A DNA stretch of 64,000 nt from Gigaspora rosea (lineage: Eukaryota; Glomeromycota; Glomeromycetes; Diversisporales; Gigasporaceae). Made by a program: the position numbers and the translations under genes. Under the pieces are notes generated by a model that saw nothing but the letters and a program-made list of their open reading frames with translations, did not search any database and was not told where the DNA came from. Of the stretch, positions 46,853 to 57,387 are shown piece by piece. The stretch is from assembly GCA_003550325.1 (NCBI GenBank), contig QKWP01001747.1, positions 12,315-76,314 on the forward strand, in the 5' to 3' direction. Numbering within the stretch: the first letter of the stretch is position 1; each line of letters starts with the position of its first letter.

Positions 46853-49207
46853 TTTATAAATCACGACATAGCAAATATGTCTCTGAAATAAATCTTGCTG
46901 CATCAGCGATTAAATATACTATTGCTCGATCAAAAACTATAATAGATATTGATAACCATATTACTAGTGGAGGAGGCTATACAAAATTTATTAATTGGAT
47001 CGAAAGTTTAGCAATCGAGCCTACGCCCTTACCAGATGGATTTTTAATTTTGGTCTTCGATAATGAACAAAAAGGCCAAAAAAACTATTTAGATTGAGGT
47101 TATAACACGGTTGTATTTCATACAGTAACTAGCTTTGTAGGCTTTAATTTTGATTCGAATAATGATTGCCAATTAAAAATTGATCTGTGGAAAAACAACT
47201 CACTTCTTGAAGATGATATCAAACAATTATTTTATTTAAACGATAATATGGAAAAAGTACTTGAAATAGAGCTTCTCGAATTTATTAATGAAATAATAAG
47301 TAACCTATATTCTGAAAAAAATCAAAAAGTAAATGAAATAGATAAACTAGTTGAAAAACAAAACAGCTTATCTAATAAAAATAAACAATGTTTAAATTGT
47401 TTCGAATCAGAAATTGATAATAAAAAGCGAAATTGTCCTAAATGTAATACTAAGTTACCAACACTTGCTTCAATAAGTCAAGCTTCGTCTTTTCAACAAA
47501 CCACATTACCTGAAAATATAGATAAAACGGTAGTGTTTAAACTATATGAACCTAAACAATCTAGTATTAAAGTGCAAAGACCTAAAATTAGTATAACACA
47601 AAGAACTATAACAGACGAAGGAATAAAAATTCCAGATTTATACATTCCTGACCCAATTCCTATTAATCCTAATTCTTTAATAAATGTTCAAAAAATTTTA
47701 GAGCATATCGAAATAATTGCCGGAATTAAATCTGGAAAACGCAGATGGTTACCTGTCGTATGTGATGGCGTACCGTATAATCAAGCACTAAAACTAAAAA
47801 AAATTTTCTTGGTTAATTCTACTTCCGGGCCCTTTGCACGAGGAAATGAATATGCTTAAAGCATTTGTTGGACTAAATTGGTATAAATTAATATTAAAAT
47901 ATTTTAATTTACTAACTTACTTACTTTAAATTTTTTAATTTTTAAGGGATATAGATATAAAGATATTTGCTCGATGTTAAGGGTACCGAACAGATAATCA
48001 ACTAGAATATTTTCGAAAATGTATTGACCACCATAAGGCATGGGACTCAATATGTAATATATATCGATATTCGATAGCATCAGAATTAATATGGCCATAT
48101 GTTCTAAACCATAACAACCCAACGCCTAATAGATACTTAGAATGGGCTAAGGCACAAACTAGTGAAACATATAAATTAAAATTTGAACAGGTTAGATATT
48201 GGTTTAATTTTAACTTACAACATAAATAAGAACAAAAAAAAAACACAATCACAGTAGACTTTTACTTATCTTCAGGCTATTGTTAACTTTCGCACTGGAG
48301 TTCGAACCAACCAATCTTTATTACGAAATGCAGCCCGACGCCAATTTGCTCCAATTTGGTCAGCTAGGCATCATCCGATTTACAAATTATTAGAAGTATC
48401 ATATGAAAAAACTTTATTAAATTTAAAACCTCAAATTCGTGAAAATATTAAAAATTTCTCAGTATTATCTCGATCAGAGCTTCAAAATCAGCACCAAGGA
48501 CTTGATGCTATAATAGAAGAGATTAATAAAGCCTTAAAATCCCTAATTCCTCCAGTACCATCGCAACATCACTGGGAAATTGCTGCAAGAAACTATGTAA
48601 ATTTTTTAAAGGTAATTTAATAAATAGATATTACTGCATTAAATTAATTCTAACATTTAACTAAATTTAGCTACGTACCAACCTTTTTAATATTATTGGA
48701 TATGAGGATAATGAGGATTCAGAACAACGAACTCAGCCTAATTCTTATATGGAACAACAACGTTTTCGTACATATCTAAGGAAAAAACAGTTCTTGAATC
48801 CAATAAAAATGAATAGTGCATTTACTAATTTAGACGGTGAAATTAATTTGAGTGAAGAAATAAAGTCATTTAGTGTACTTGCACAAGAAAAAAGACAAGT
48901 ATTTATTAAACATACCTTAATGCAAAATACTAGTATTGATACTTGGCGAGCAATTCCAGTAACGTAGCAGGAGGCCGAAATAATGAAAAATGAAAGCACA
49001 ATGAGAAAAGAAGAGCTTATTTCAGTTATCAATTCAATACTTATATCACTTCCTGAAACACAACGCTCGAAGTATACTAATTTAAAAAATAAGACAAAAA
49101 CTATACTATTAACAATCTTGCAAGAAATACGAGGCTTAAATAATGCTGAAGATGCTATTGATGAAGAAAATGAAGATAAAGAGCTTATAGATGAAGAAAT
49201 GATATAA
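46853..49207 (+). pseudogene. Multicopy-family gene with zinc ribbon, truncated and broken
   Basis: Exon-like plus segments read continuously as one protein: KTIIDIDNHITSGGGYTKF and DNEQKGQKNYLD (to 47094), then CLNC..CPKC (about 47,389-47,442), WLPVVCDGVPYNQAL, LHEEMNMLKAFVGLNW, GYRTDNQLEYFRKC, then from 48,277 INFRTGVRTNNSLL, PIWSARHHPIYKLL and HHWEIAARNYVNFLK. Introns with GT donors are plausible at about 47,880-47,940 and 48,611-48,670. It is disabled by TGA at 47095, TAA at 47978 and TAG at 48965, and by a frameshift near 47,830. The 5' end is cut by the Tc1 insertion. It resembles a large Rhizophagus family of unknown function, from memory. CxxC pairs suggest zinc binding. Confidence 0.75.
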
Positions 49208-49389
49208 AGAAATTAATGAATCATTAAATATATCTTATATTTGTTAATACCTTTTACAAATTACAAATTCGGTGCCAATTGGCTTTGAAATATATAATGG
49301 TCCTTTTTTTACTAAAGATTAATTATTAATATCTAAACATCATTAACAACAAATGAAAATTTCATTATAAGAACCTTAAATATTTATTC

Positions 49390-50180
49390 ACATACCTGAA
49401 GTTATTGTTAAAAGTCGGTTATGAATCAAATTGCATAGAATTTCAAAAGGTACACTGACTACTTATAAGTTCCCAAAATAATAAGCCTAGACTATAAATG
49501 TCAGATCATTTATCATATTTAATCATTTGCTCATGTTCAGAACAGAGGCAGCTGCACTACTATGTTTACCTGAAACGATTCGTATTCCATATAGCCAAGT
49601 TGCTAAAAATTCACAAATATTTTGATTATCATCTAATCTATTAAAAGAAATCCACTCGATTACATCGATATAAAATATAGCTTTAAGTTGAAATTCTTTA
49701 ATGCAATTATCGATGTCCTTATCTCCACTTGTCCACCCCCTGTGGCTCAATATACACCAGTATATCTGCTATTTTATGCTCGAAGTAAAAAAGCCATTCA
49801 ATTGTTTTTGATATGCCAAAGTCCGAGATTAAAAGCCCTATCATCATTTATAAAAACATTCTTGATCGTTAAAAATTTGTAAATAATTTAAAATTTAATT
49901 TAAAAATGGTTAGAAAGTAAAATTTAAAAAATAAACTTACAAGATTCTGATCAATAATATTTTATTGTGAAATAAATTAGGTTAATACACTAGTAATTTC
50001 GTTCACAAGTTGAATAAGTTCTATCCACGAATCTTATAAAGACCTTTTTCTAAATGAGTTCGTAGACTGCCACTATTGTCAAATTGTAATAACGTACCAG
50101 CACGAAATTAGATGTGCTTTTTGTTCATTCTTCTACCACCAATAATTTAATTTTCTTTATTCTCTTTATGATACCAGATC
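49390..50180 (-). pseudogene. Scrambled fragments of a TKL-type protein kinase
   Basis: Three minus-strand pieces match the lineage's expanded TKL kinases. 49,750-49,523 has GWTSGDKDIDNCIKEFQLKA, then VIEWISFNRLDDNQ and FLATWLYGI, the region leading into the glycine loop, which is itself lost. 49,490-49,430 reads SDIYSLGLLFWELISSQCTF, kinase subdomain IX, then a stop. 50,150-50,050 reads LLQFDNSGSLRTHLEKGLYK, resembling the hinge and subdomain V. The last piece lies upstream of the N-terminal piece, so the order is not that of a working gene: either two decayed copies or a rearranged one. The catalytic HRD and DFG motifs were not found. Confidence 0.6.
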
Positions 50181-50553
50181 CGACCTAAGCTAAATTACGT
50201 TCTAATGATTAATAAATATCTTACACTTAAAATTAATCAATAAAATAAACATTTAGAGGCAAATTTAAGCCTTACCCGACATAAAAATTTTAACCAGCTA
50301 CCTATTTTTTTGAACAAGTACAACTTAAGCGGGTGGGTGGATTCTGTTGTAACCATAGTGGATTCTAAATCTGTAAGTCTTTAAATACTAACTTTAATAT
50401 ATGTTCGTAATCTTCAAATAAGAAAAAAAATCGTATCGATCAATATCAATTTAAAAAAAAATGAAGGTAAGATTTGCAAAAATAACCAATCAGATTTATT
50501 TTTGCAAATAATCGATGATCTTCTAAATTCTAGAACAATTCTTTTATGCTAAG
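50181..50553. other. Intergenic DNA
   Basis: AT-rich. No gene or repeat recognised. Confidence 0.3.
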
Positions 50554-50863
50554 CCAAATTTGGGGTAGGCTAAAGCCAGGTACATCACGAAATTACCCGA
50601 TATATAACCCGGATCAGTCCGAACAAAACAAAGCGAGACGGCAAAGACAAAAACACGAAATATATAAAAAATGGCTATCCAAACCGTCTTGTTTGACTAA
50701 GTAAAAGTGTCGGAAATGTGATTTTACTATATAAAAAACCACCTCCTAACCTAACCCTAACCCAACCCTAACCCTAACCCTAACCCTAATTAAAAAATCG
50801 GAAAAATCAGAAAAATCAGGTAATCTCGTGATGTACTTGGCTTTAGCCATCCCCCAAATTTGG
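50554..50863. mobile_element. MITE with internal telomere-type array, 310 bp
   Basis: The left arm ccaaatttgggg, then ggctaaagccaggtacatca and cga, is matched by the reverse complement of the right end (ccaaatttggggg, ggctaaagccaagtacatca, cga), about 44 bases at high identity. Between the arms lies a CCCTAA array at 50745-50789. attacccgat and cccggatcagtccgaa recur in a decayed copy at 16,660-16,735, and ggctaaagccagta at 53,482 looks like an isolated end. No target duplication assigned. The 74- and 69-residue frames here are products of the arms and telomere array. Confidence 0.75.
50745..50789. repeat. Interstitial telomere-like CCCTAA array
   Basis: Reads cctaacctaaccctaaccca, then four further uninterrupted ccctaa units. 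The unit is the TTAGGG-type telomere repeat common in fungi. It sits inside the MITE at 50554-50863 and not at a contig end. Confidence 0.85.
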
Positions 50864-51089
50864 AAATACACCGGACTGAAATAAGCATATTCACGCGTTT
50901 GTGTAAGGGCAGTGTCATTAATCATCTGATTATTTTTTATCAGAGGCCTACCCCCCTCCCTCTTCCTCAATATATAAATAGTCAGGTTCTTATATATAAT
51001 TTCAACTTTTTTTACCCCCCTCCCCCCCTAAAAAATCACCTGATTTTTGTTACTCCCCTAATGATATGATTATCATATTAAACGCGTAG

Positions 51090-51355
51090 CACCCTGTAAT
51101 TTTGACCAATCCAATCAAAATTTAGGATCAGGTGTAAGTGATAGTCAAAACAAACTTGGGTTTGTTTTAAAGCTAAGAAAAACCGCGTTATAATTAAGAT
51201 TAGGTTAGAAAAAGTAATAGCTATCAGTAAAATTTCACAAGTAACATTTTTAATTAGAACCTATTCCTGTTTTTTTTTTTAAAAAAAAAAGGGGTTTGCT
51301 TCGATTTTACATTATATCTGATCTTAAAATTCGATTGGTTAAAATTACACGGGTG
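51090..51355. mobile_element. Inverted-repeat MITE, 266 bp
   Basis: The left end caccctgtaattttgaccaa, then tccaatcaaaatttaggatcag, is matched by the reverse complement of the right end (cacccgtgtaattttaacca, then atcgaattttaagatcag). Arms are about 42 bases. The interior holds a T run and an A run (51,270-51,290) and no frame. No target duplication assigned. Confidence 0.65.
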
Positions 51356-51810
51356 AACAATTTTTTGTGGGATAGATAGGAGCTTTTGATATGCTCTGTA
51401 TCTAACAGCGCTACGCATTTTTCTAGTTACTAGGCTAATAGCCATTATCATAATTCCTAGGGCACCCATAAAAATTTCTCGAATGATTTTTGGCAGATCC
51501 GGTTAAGCTATTGCTGTATTGATTTCGCATGATCCATATAATAAAAATGATAAAATAAAAATAAAAGCTATTTTGTGTCATAACGATTATTTTGCGATAG
51601 TTATAACAATTACCGTATTTACACGTAATAACGCGCATTAGCGTGTCATTTCAAGACAATGCGCGATACAGAAGAACTCACGTATATTTGTAGAGATTAG
51701 GCCCGAATAAGGATTATCAGGTGACCCGTATAAGCACTTTTAACCGGGTAGAAGATTTGTTAACCGGTTAATCCGGATAACAGATAAGAAAAAACAAATC
51801 GATTAATCAA
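51356..51810. other. Intergenic DNA with a solo MITE end
   Basis: 51,612-51,660 (taccgtatttacacgtaata, acgcgcattagcgtg) resembles the end of the MITE at 34529. 51,750-51,780 contains ttaaccggttaatccgg. No gene. Confidence 0.35.
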
Positions 51811-51818
51811 ATTAAAAT

Positions 51819-52767
51819 TAGAGATGTTAAATTGCTCAAGCAGTTTGGTTTATGCTCGAGGCATACCTGCTTGAATACTGAAGCAGACTGAACTGGTTTT
51901 TACAAACCAGTTAATATAAGCATGCTTATATAAGCAAATTTATATAAGCATGCTTATACAAGCATGCTTTATATAAGTAAACTTGTATAAAAATATCAAA
52001 TTGCTCAAGCAATTTAGTTTATTTGAAGCATTCTTATTTTGATACTAAAACAAATTAAAACTAAGTTAGTATAAGGTTAGATATTAGCATATTTTAGTTA
52101 TTTTGATTTTAATTTGGCATTTGATATTTAGATTATATTCAGAATTATGTATTTACAGGATTGTGATTTTCAGAATTGTAATTATTCAGAAGTTATTAAA
52201 ATATATAAAAAATTATTTATAAAAATTTTCAAAATTTGATCTACACAGTAGCTCTTGATATAATGGACTCTTGATATAACGGAGACTAAGTAAAATCTTG
52301 ATATAATGGATCAAGGTTCAAATCCACATCATAATAAATACTACTTGATATAATGGATTTACTAATAAAACTCACGATAAAGCGGATTTTAAAAAATTCC
52401 TCACTATGTACCCAAGGTACTACGTTATATCGAGAGCCACTGTGTAGTTGGGTTATGAGAACCAATAATTAACTTTGTATAGCTATTGTAACAAAAATTT
52501 AATTGTTAAATTATTAACAGATGAAGCCAATAAATATGTATTCTTAGAATTTATTTGAAGCATATTTGCTTTGAACAAATTTAATTAAGCTAATTTATAT
52601 CATATTTGCTTTTGAGCAAATTTGAAGCATAATTGCTTTAAGCAGGTTTGAAGCATTAAAAGCATATTTGCTTTTAAGCAGTGCTTAAAAAATTTATAAG
52701 CAAACCGTAAAAGTTTGTGCTTGGAACCTGCTTGAGCAGAGTTTATATAAGCATTTTAACATCCCTA
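51819..52767. mobile_element. hAT-like element with perfect 8-bp target duplication, 949 bp, containing a nested MITE
   Basis: The left end is tagagatgttaaa. The right end, in reverse complement, is tagggatgttaaa. The flanks are both attaaaat (51811-51818 and 52768-52775). Subterminal regions are packed with variants of gcttatataagcatgc and ttgctcaagca (51,835-52,020 and 52,555-52,750). A separate TA-flanked MITE (52244-52444) has inserted in the middle. No transposase frame. Confidence 0.88.
52244..52444. mobile_element. Tc1/pogo-like MITE with TA target duplication, 201 bp
   Basis: The left end cacagtagctcttgatataa is matched by the reverse complement of the right end (cacagtggctctcgatataa). 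TA flanks both sides (52242-52243 and 52445-52446). cttgatataatgga repeats four times in the left half. The ends differ from those of the Tc1 element at 45665-46850 (cagtgatcgg), so that transposase is not an obvious driver. Nested inside the hAT-like element at 51819. Confidence 0.8.
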
Positions 52768-52789
52768 ATTAAAATGCTGCAACTTATAA

Positions 52790-52928
52790 AAATTTCGCCA
52801 TGCTGAATGGCATGATTCGAATGCCATTCAACACTGTTACATGACTTCACAGACATGTATGTCTGTGAAATCATTTGATAGCGTTTAATGGCAGTTTGAA
52901 TGGCATGCTATTCAACATGGCAAAATTT
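52790..52928. mobile_element. Palindromic MITE, about 139 bp
   Basis: The left arm aatttcgccatgctgaatgg, then catg, pairs with the right arm (catgctattcaacatggcaa, then aattt). An inner hairpin, acagacatgtatgtctgt, is at 52,850-52,867. It lies directly beside the element ending at 52767. No coding. Confidence 0.65.
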
Positions 52929-53321
52929 TTAAATTTTACCAGTGTATTTTTAAGTCACGAACTAGATTATATATTTGGGCGTTATAATCACATGGAATAC
53001 AAAATTTTTAACTGGGTCAACCGGGCTAACCGGGTTATTCGGATCTTCCCACCAAAATTCCACCCACACGTGACCAACAACAAAATTCGTTAAGTTCTCT
53101 TTATGTTGGGTTAGGGTTAGGGTTTAGGCAGCTATATAGTAAAATCGCTCAAGGAAAACTTTATTAATGCGCAGAAGGTGGCAATTTCTTGAGAATTTTC
53201 CGGAACGTGTAACGTTACATCCGATCTTGGGCTTCTGATCACGTGCGGGTGACATTGATTTTGGTGGGTAAGCTTTACTTGATTGGATGATCGACACACA
53301 ATATGTTTCATATAGTGTAAC

Positions 53322-53447
53322 CAGTGTTGGGCTCGCTTATAAGTCCAGTAAAATTGAACTGGAACTGGACTTATAAATAGTCCACTGTACTTATAAGTCC
53401 AGTAGTCCAGTTTATAAGTCCAACTTTTGGTCCGGAGCCCAACACTG
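53322..53447. mobile_element. hAT-like MITE with perfect 8-bp target duplication, 126 bp
   Basis: Ends cagtgttgggctc and gagcccaacactg form a 13-bp perfect inverted repeat. The flanks are both agtgtaac (53314-53321 and 53448-53455). The interior consists of variants of acttataagtccag in both orientations. Its end differs from the 24680 family (cagtgttgt) only after the seventh base, suggesting a related transposase. No coding: a minus frame across it is an accident. Confidence 0.92.
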
Positions 53448-53746
53448 AGTGTAACGTTTTGCAGATACAAAAATGGGTGATGGCTAAAGCCAGTATGTTG
53501 ATTATTTAATTAAAATTGGATAAGAAGGCTTGGCAAATTATATAAAAATAAAAAAGGCTTATATAAATGTTATATACTGTATTTATTAAATTTTATGTAT
53601 TATACCGTAATTAAGTAACTTTTATATGCTATAAATATTAAAATAAATTTTTTACATAAATTTTATATATTATTAATAAATTTTATATACATATTATACT
53701 TATATACATCGTAAAATTTAAATATTAATATTATTATTATTGAAAA

Positions 53747-53900
53747 GTCTTTGTGCCACCCGGGTTGGTATACTACCCTGTCCAAATTAAATAGCAATTT
53801 GATGACGCACTCACCATAGGGTTAGGGTCAGTCAGTCAATTTAGTATTTAATTTGGATAGGGTGGCAGTGAATTATTTACCACCCGGGTGGCGCCAAGAC
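53747..53900. mobile_element. Inverted-repeat MITE, 154 bp
   Basis: Left gtctttgtgccacccgggtt, then ctaccctgtccaaattaaat, matches the reverse complement of the right arm (gtcttggcgccacccgggtg, then accctatccaaattaaat). The loop contains atagggttagggtcagtcag, another telomere-like motif. Flanks both contain taatattatt but lie in a repetitive AT zone. No coding. Confidence 0.7.
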
Positions 53901-54046
53901 GACTCCTTAATATTATTGTTATTATACTGTATACCGTAAAATTTAGATAAAAATTTTATAAATTTTACATATATAATTATGTAACCTTTATATATTATAA
54001 TATTTACCGTAAATAAATTTTTATATAAATTTTAAAAAAAGAAATA

Positions 54047-56112
54047 GTCATATCTCAAAATTTTACTAGGGTAACCCTGTTGTATTTATAATTAAAAATG
54101 CTCCTCTCGTAATTTTACCCCTAATACCAATTCTAAACATCTTACTTATTTGGCTACTTAACATATTTTTATATTTTAAATTTTCATTACATAACTGTTA
54201 AATAAATATTATTTAAAAATTATATTTATGTATAATTACGCTATGTAAGTCTACATTGGGTTTATAGATCTATATATAATTTTTTAAATACAGTATGAAT
54301 AATAGTAGATATCAGGGAAATAATGCTGTCGGCAAAGTCATTGGCAAAGACAAGATTTATAGGAAGCAATTACTGTGTATGGCTATTGTTAAGAATCAGG
54401 CTTGACGACATTTATTATTCACGTTGGATAATAACACTTGAATTACCGATCATTAAAAGTCAGGATTGACTGGACATATAAAAATTGCGCGAATTGGACA
54501 TTTGGACATATAAACCAATTAGAGTCAAAGCAATTGGACATATAAGTATTGCCATTCCTGATTAAAAGTGGGTGATTTAAATAATATCTGCATTAGATCA
54601 ATTCTTATGACATCTGGGATCGAATTATTTGGAATGACCCAACTCATACAGAGGTTCTCCAAAATCCCGAGTGGGAATATATCGGAATCATGTTCGGCTG
54701 GATCGGAATTGATAAAAAAAGGTTTACAAATGAAATCATACTAAGTAAAAAATGCCAGCTTATAATTTTGATATAAACCTAATCAGTAGGGTTAAAATGC
54801 CGACCTAGATCCGACGTGTCCGACCCGGAAATTTGGATACTCTCTTAGGAAGTGTTTGAAATTCAACTTTTAAATTAATTGCGGGCCGTAACCAAATAAA
54901 AAAAAATATTTGCGGGTTATAAAAATTTATAAAAATTCGGTTGCACACATAAGCATTTAATCGAAATTTATAAGTAAAATTTGCAAATTTATGTGTGGAG
55001 TTCGCATATGCACTTCACATTTTGGTTGAGGAAATTTAAAATTTGTTGCGGTCAGCAGACTCCACAACCCAATTTCAGACACTGCATCTAGGTTAGGAGA
55101 GCGACAGGCATACATGCACAGTTTAGCCCTGATGGTTAACGGGTGATCAATGTATACAAAAGCATGTGGAAGTCATTAATGAAGGTTTTTGAGGCATCTC
55201 ATTATCTATTCGTACTAAGTAAATTACAACTCCTGAAATCAAATCACCTATCTAATTAAGCTGTTAATCTTGTCAACAGATGAAGTGACTCGTTTTATGC
55301 CGGGTCCAATCTCTAAAGGAACGCACATACCGGTATACTTAACAAAATGTAAAACTTGTTAATTAAATAAGATCTTGGAGCATGGAACCCAATTACATAT
55401 TTTTGATCTCACAATCCGATGTCGCGATTTACGATTCATTACAAAATTTTTTGGTGTAATTTACAAAATTTTGATACCAAAATCTTTTTTTGACTTTATA
55501 ATAAATTATATATGAAAATTTAATATAAATTTAATTAGAAATCAAAAATGTCACTCATCTAACTTGCATTTTTTTCGCCAATTATCGTTTTATTTTAATA
55601 GTATACAAAATAAGAGGTAAACTTTAAAAATTTATTTTCCACAACCTTTACCAATTCGTATTCATGGCTGCTAAATTTTGACTATGAAATGCTATGCTCG
55701 TATGTAGTGCATGTGTGACATTCATCAATCACAATAAAAAACTTGTGGGCTAACGCTAATGATATAAATCGATAAAAAATTTTCAATCGATTAGTTTTTA
55801 TTCAACAAATTAATCGATTTTATTAATCGATTAATCGATACTTCCTGACTGTGATGTTGCATCAAAACAGAAGCCGGGTAAACGGAGATATTGCAGGTGT
55901 TGAACTAATAATTTTGCTCGTGTATATTTCTAAGGAAAGATATAAATGGTGCCCCCATGCATTTGGTGTCCCCTATAACCAATAGTAGTCAAATAGTAAC
56001 CAAATAAATAAACCATTAGAATAGAGGGTTAGGGTGGGGGCTAAAATTGCGTGGGGAATATTTTTCATAAGTAATACAACAGGGGTTGCCCTAGTAAATT
56101 TTCAAGATACAC
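54047..56112. mobile_element. Element with about 120-bp inverted terminal repeats, about 2.07 kb
   Basis: The left arm at about 54,047-54,170 (tcaaaattttactagggtaa, ccctgttgtattt, gtaattttacccctaat) is matched in reverse complement at about 55,990-56,112 (tgaaaatttactagggcaac, ccctgttgtatta, gcaattttagcccccac). The right arm carries gagggttagggtggggg. The interior is AT-rich with no recognised frame and encloses a shorter inverted-repeat element (54850-55084). Exact ends and target duplication not resolved. Confidence 0.55.
54850..55084. repeat. Possible hAT-like MITE nested in the 54047 element
   Basis: The left end aagtgtttgaaattcaac is matched by the reverse complement of the right end (cagtgtctgaaattgggt). 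Flanking octamers ctcttagg and catctagg match at only five of eight positions. tgcacacataagca and atttatgtgtgga form an inner inverted pair. No coding. Confidence 0.45.
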
Positions 56113-57387
56113 CAAATAGCAGGTTCCTATTTCTAAATTTTAAATTCAACTTAATGTTAATAAGTTAAAAAATTTTGTTTACGTTTTTTTTTATTATTAA
56201 CAAAAAAAAAAAAAACAATGATGCAAACCTTCTGTTGTGCTACATAATTTGAGATGCGAGCAATTGTTATATATACATACACATATTGTGCAGTACAAAT
56301 AAAGTTACACTATAAAACTACGGTAGAAAGCTTCAGAAGTTATTAATGGTGCTCTCCGCTACATTACTAAAAATAAGATAGTTTAGACTAACATAGAAAC
56401 CAAGTCTCTTACAACACTCGTGTAACCTATATTTAAATTTTATCTTAATCATTGTTTCAATTTTAAATATTACGATATAAAGATAAAACGTTTTTATCCT
56501 TAAAGTAAATTTTTAAAATTCCATCGATAAACTTCATATGATTGTTAGAATGGACAAAATGTCCGAAAATTTATTTATATCAATGTTAGTTCCTGCATTA
56601 CTGGGCATTATAGTAAATGTAGGCGTTATCTCTAATCTTATACATACTGCATCTATAAATTTCCTTAAATATGACATCTTACACTTTAATAAAAAGGAAC
56701 CAATAATAAAAATCTTTAAAATTATTTTTGTGATACATATCTATTTGACTAACAAGAAATTCTTTTACATTGTTATGCAGGTTTATATTTAACATTTAGT
56801 AAACACGTGCTTTGCTTTTTTACGCATTTGTAAATAACTACGATTATTCAGGAGATACGGAAGCATTTTTTTCCCGACTGTGCGTAATTATTTCTAGGGG
56901 CGTTCCAAACATTTTCCTCAATGGACTCAACAAGGAATCTGTTTTGATCAAACCAGGACAATGAAATTCTTTATTAAGACTCGTACAAAATACTTAATAT
57001 TATTATTCAGATAATGAAAATTGAAGACCTGCGAGAATTTGCTCACCCAATGTACGTACGTCGTAACCAAAAAAAATACCGATCTGGTAATTTAGTGCTG
57101 TATTTCTCCGAAAGGAACCTCGGTAATGTCTAATCTGTCGGCCCTCAATGTTAATAAAAGTATTAGAATTAGCACAAAGATCATATTCATGAGGAGGGGA
57201 TTTCCCATATTAGAAAACAATATTCCTGTAGCGAGTTTAGGCCTAAAATTACATTAACCAAATAAAAGTTACCCGAGAAATTGAAAAAAAGGGGTGTCAT
57301 TTTCTTGCAAGCTATATATTATATATGAGCTCAAAAGAGAACTTATTGTGTAAAATTCATTTTCTCGACCAAATTGTTTTACAAAAA
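56113..57387. other. Intergenic region upstream of the UDP-glycosyltransferase gene
   Basis: Contains T and A runs at 56,187-56,217. The 84-residue plus frame at 56538-56792 has a hydrophobic N-terminal half but no recognisable family and is AT-driven, so it is not called. The UGT promoter should lie in 56,800-57,387. A weak tatatatta is at 57,314-57,325, about 65 bases before the ATG, with no proof of function. Confidence 0.35.

Noticed and set aside
56538..56792. Small membrane protein gene
   Set aside because: Composition is explained by AT bias, no family resemblance was seen, and there is no supporting splice or neighbour evidence.
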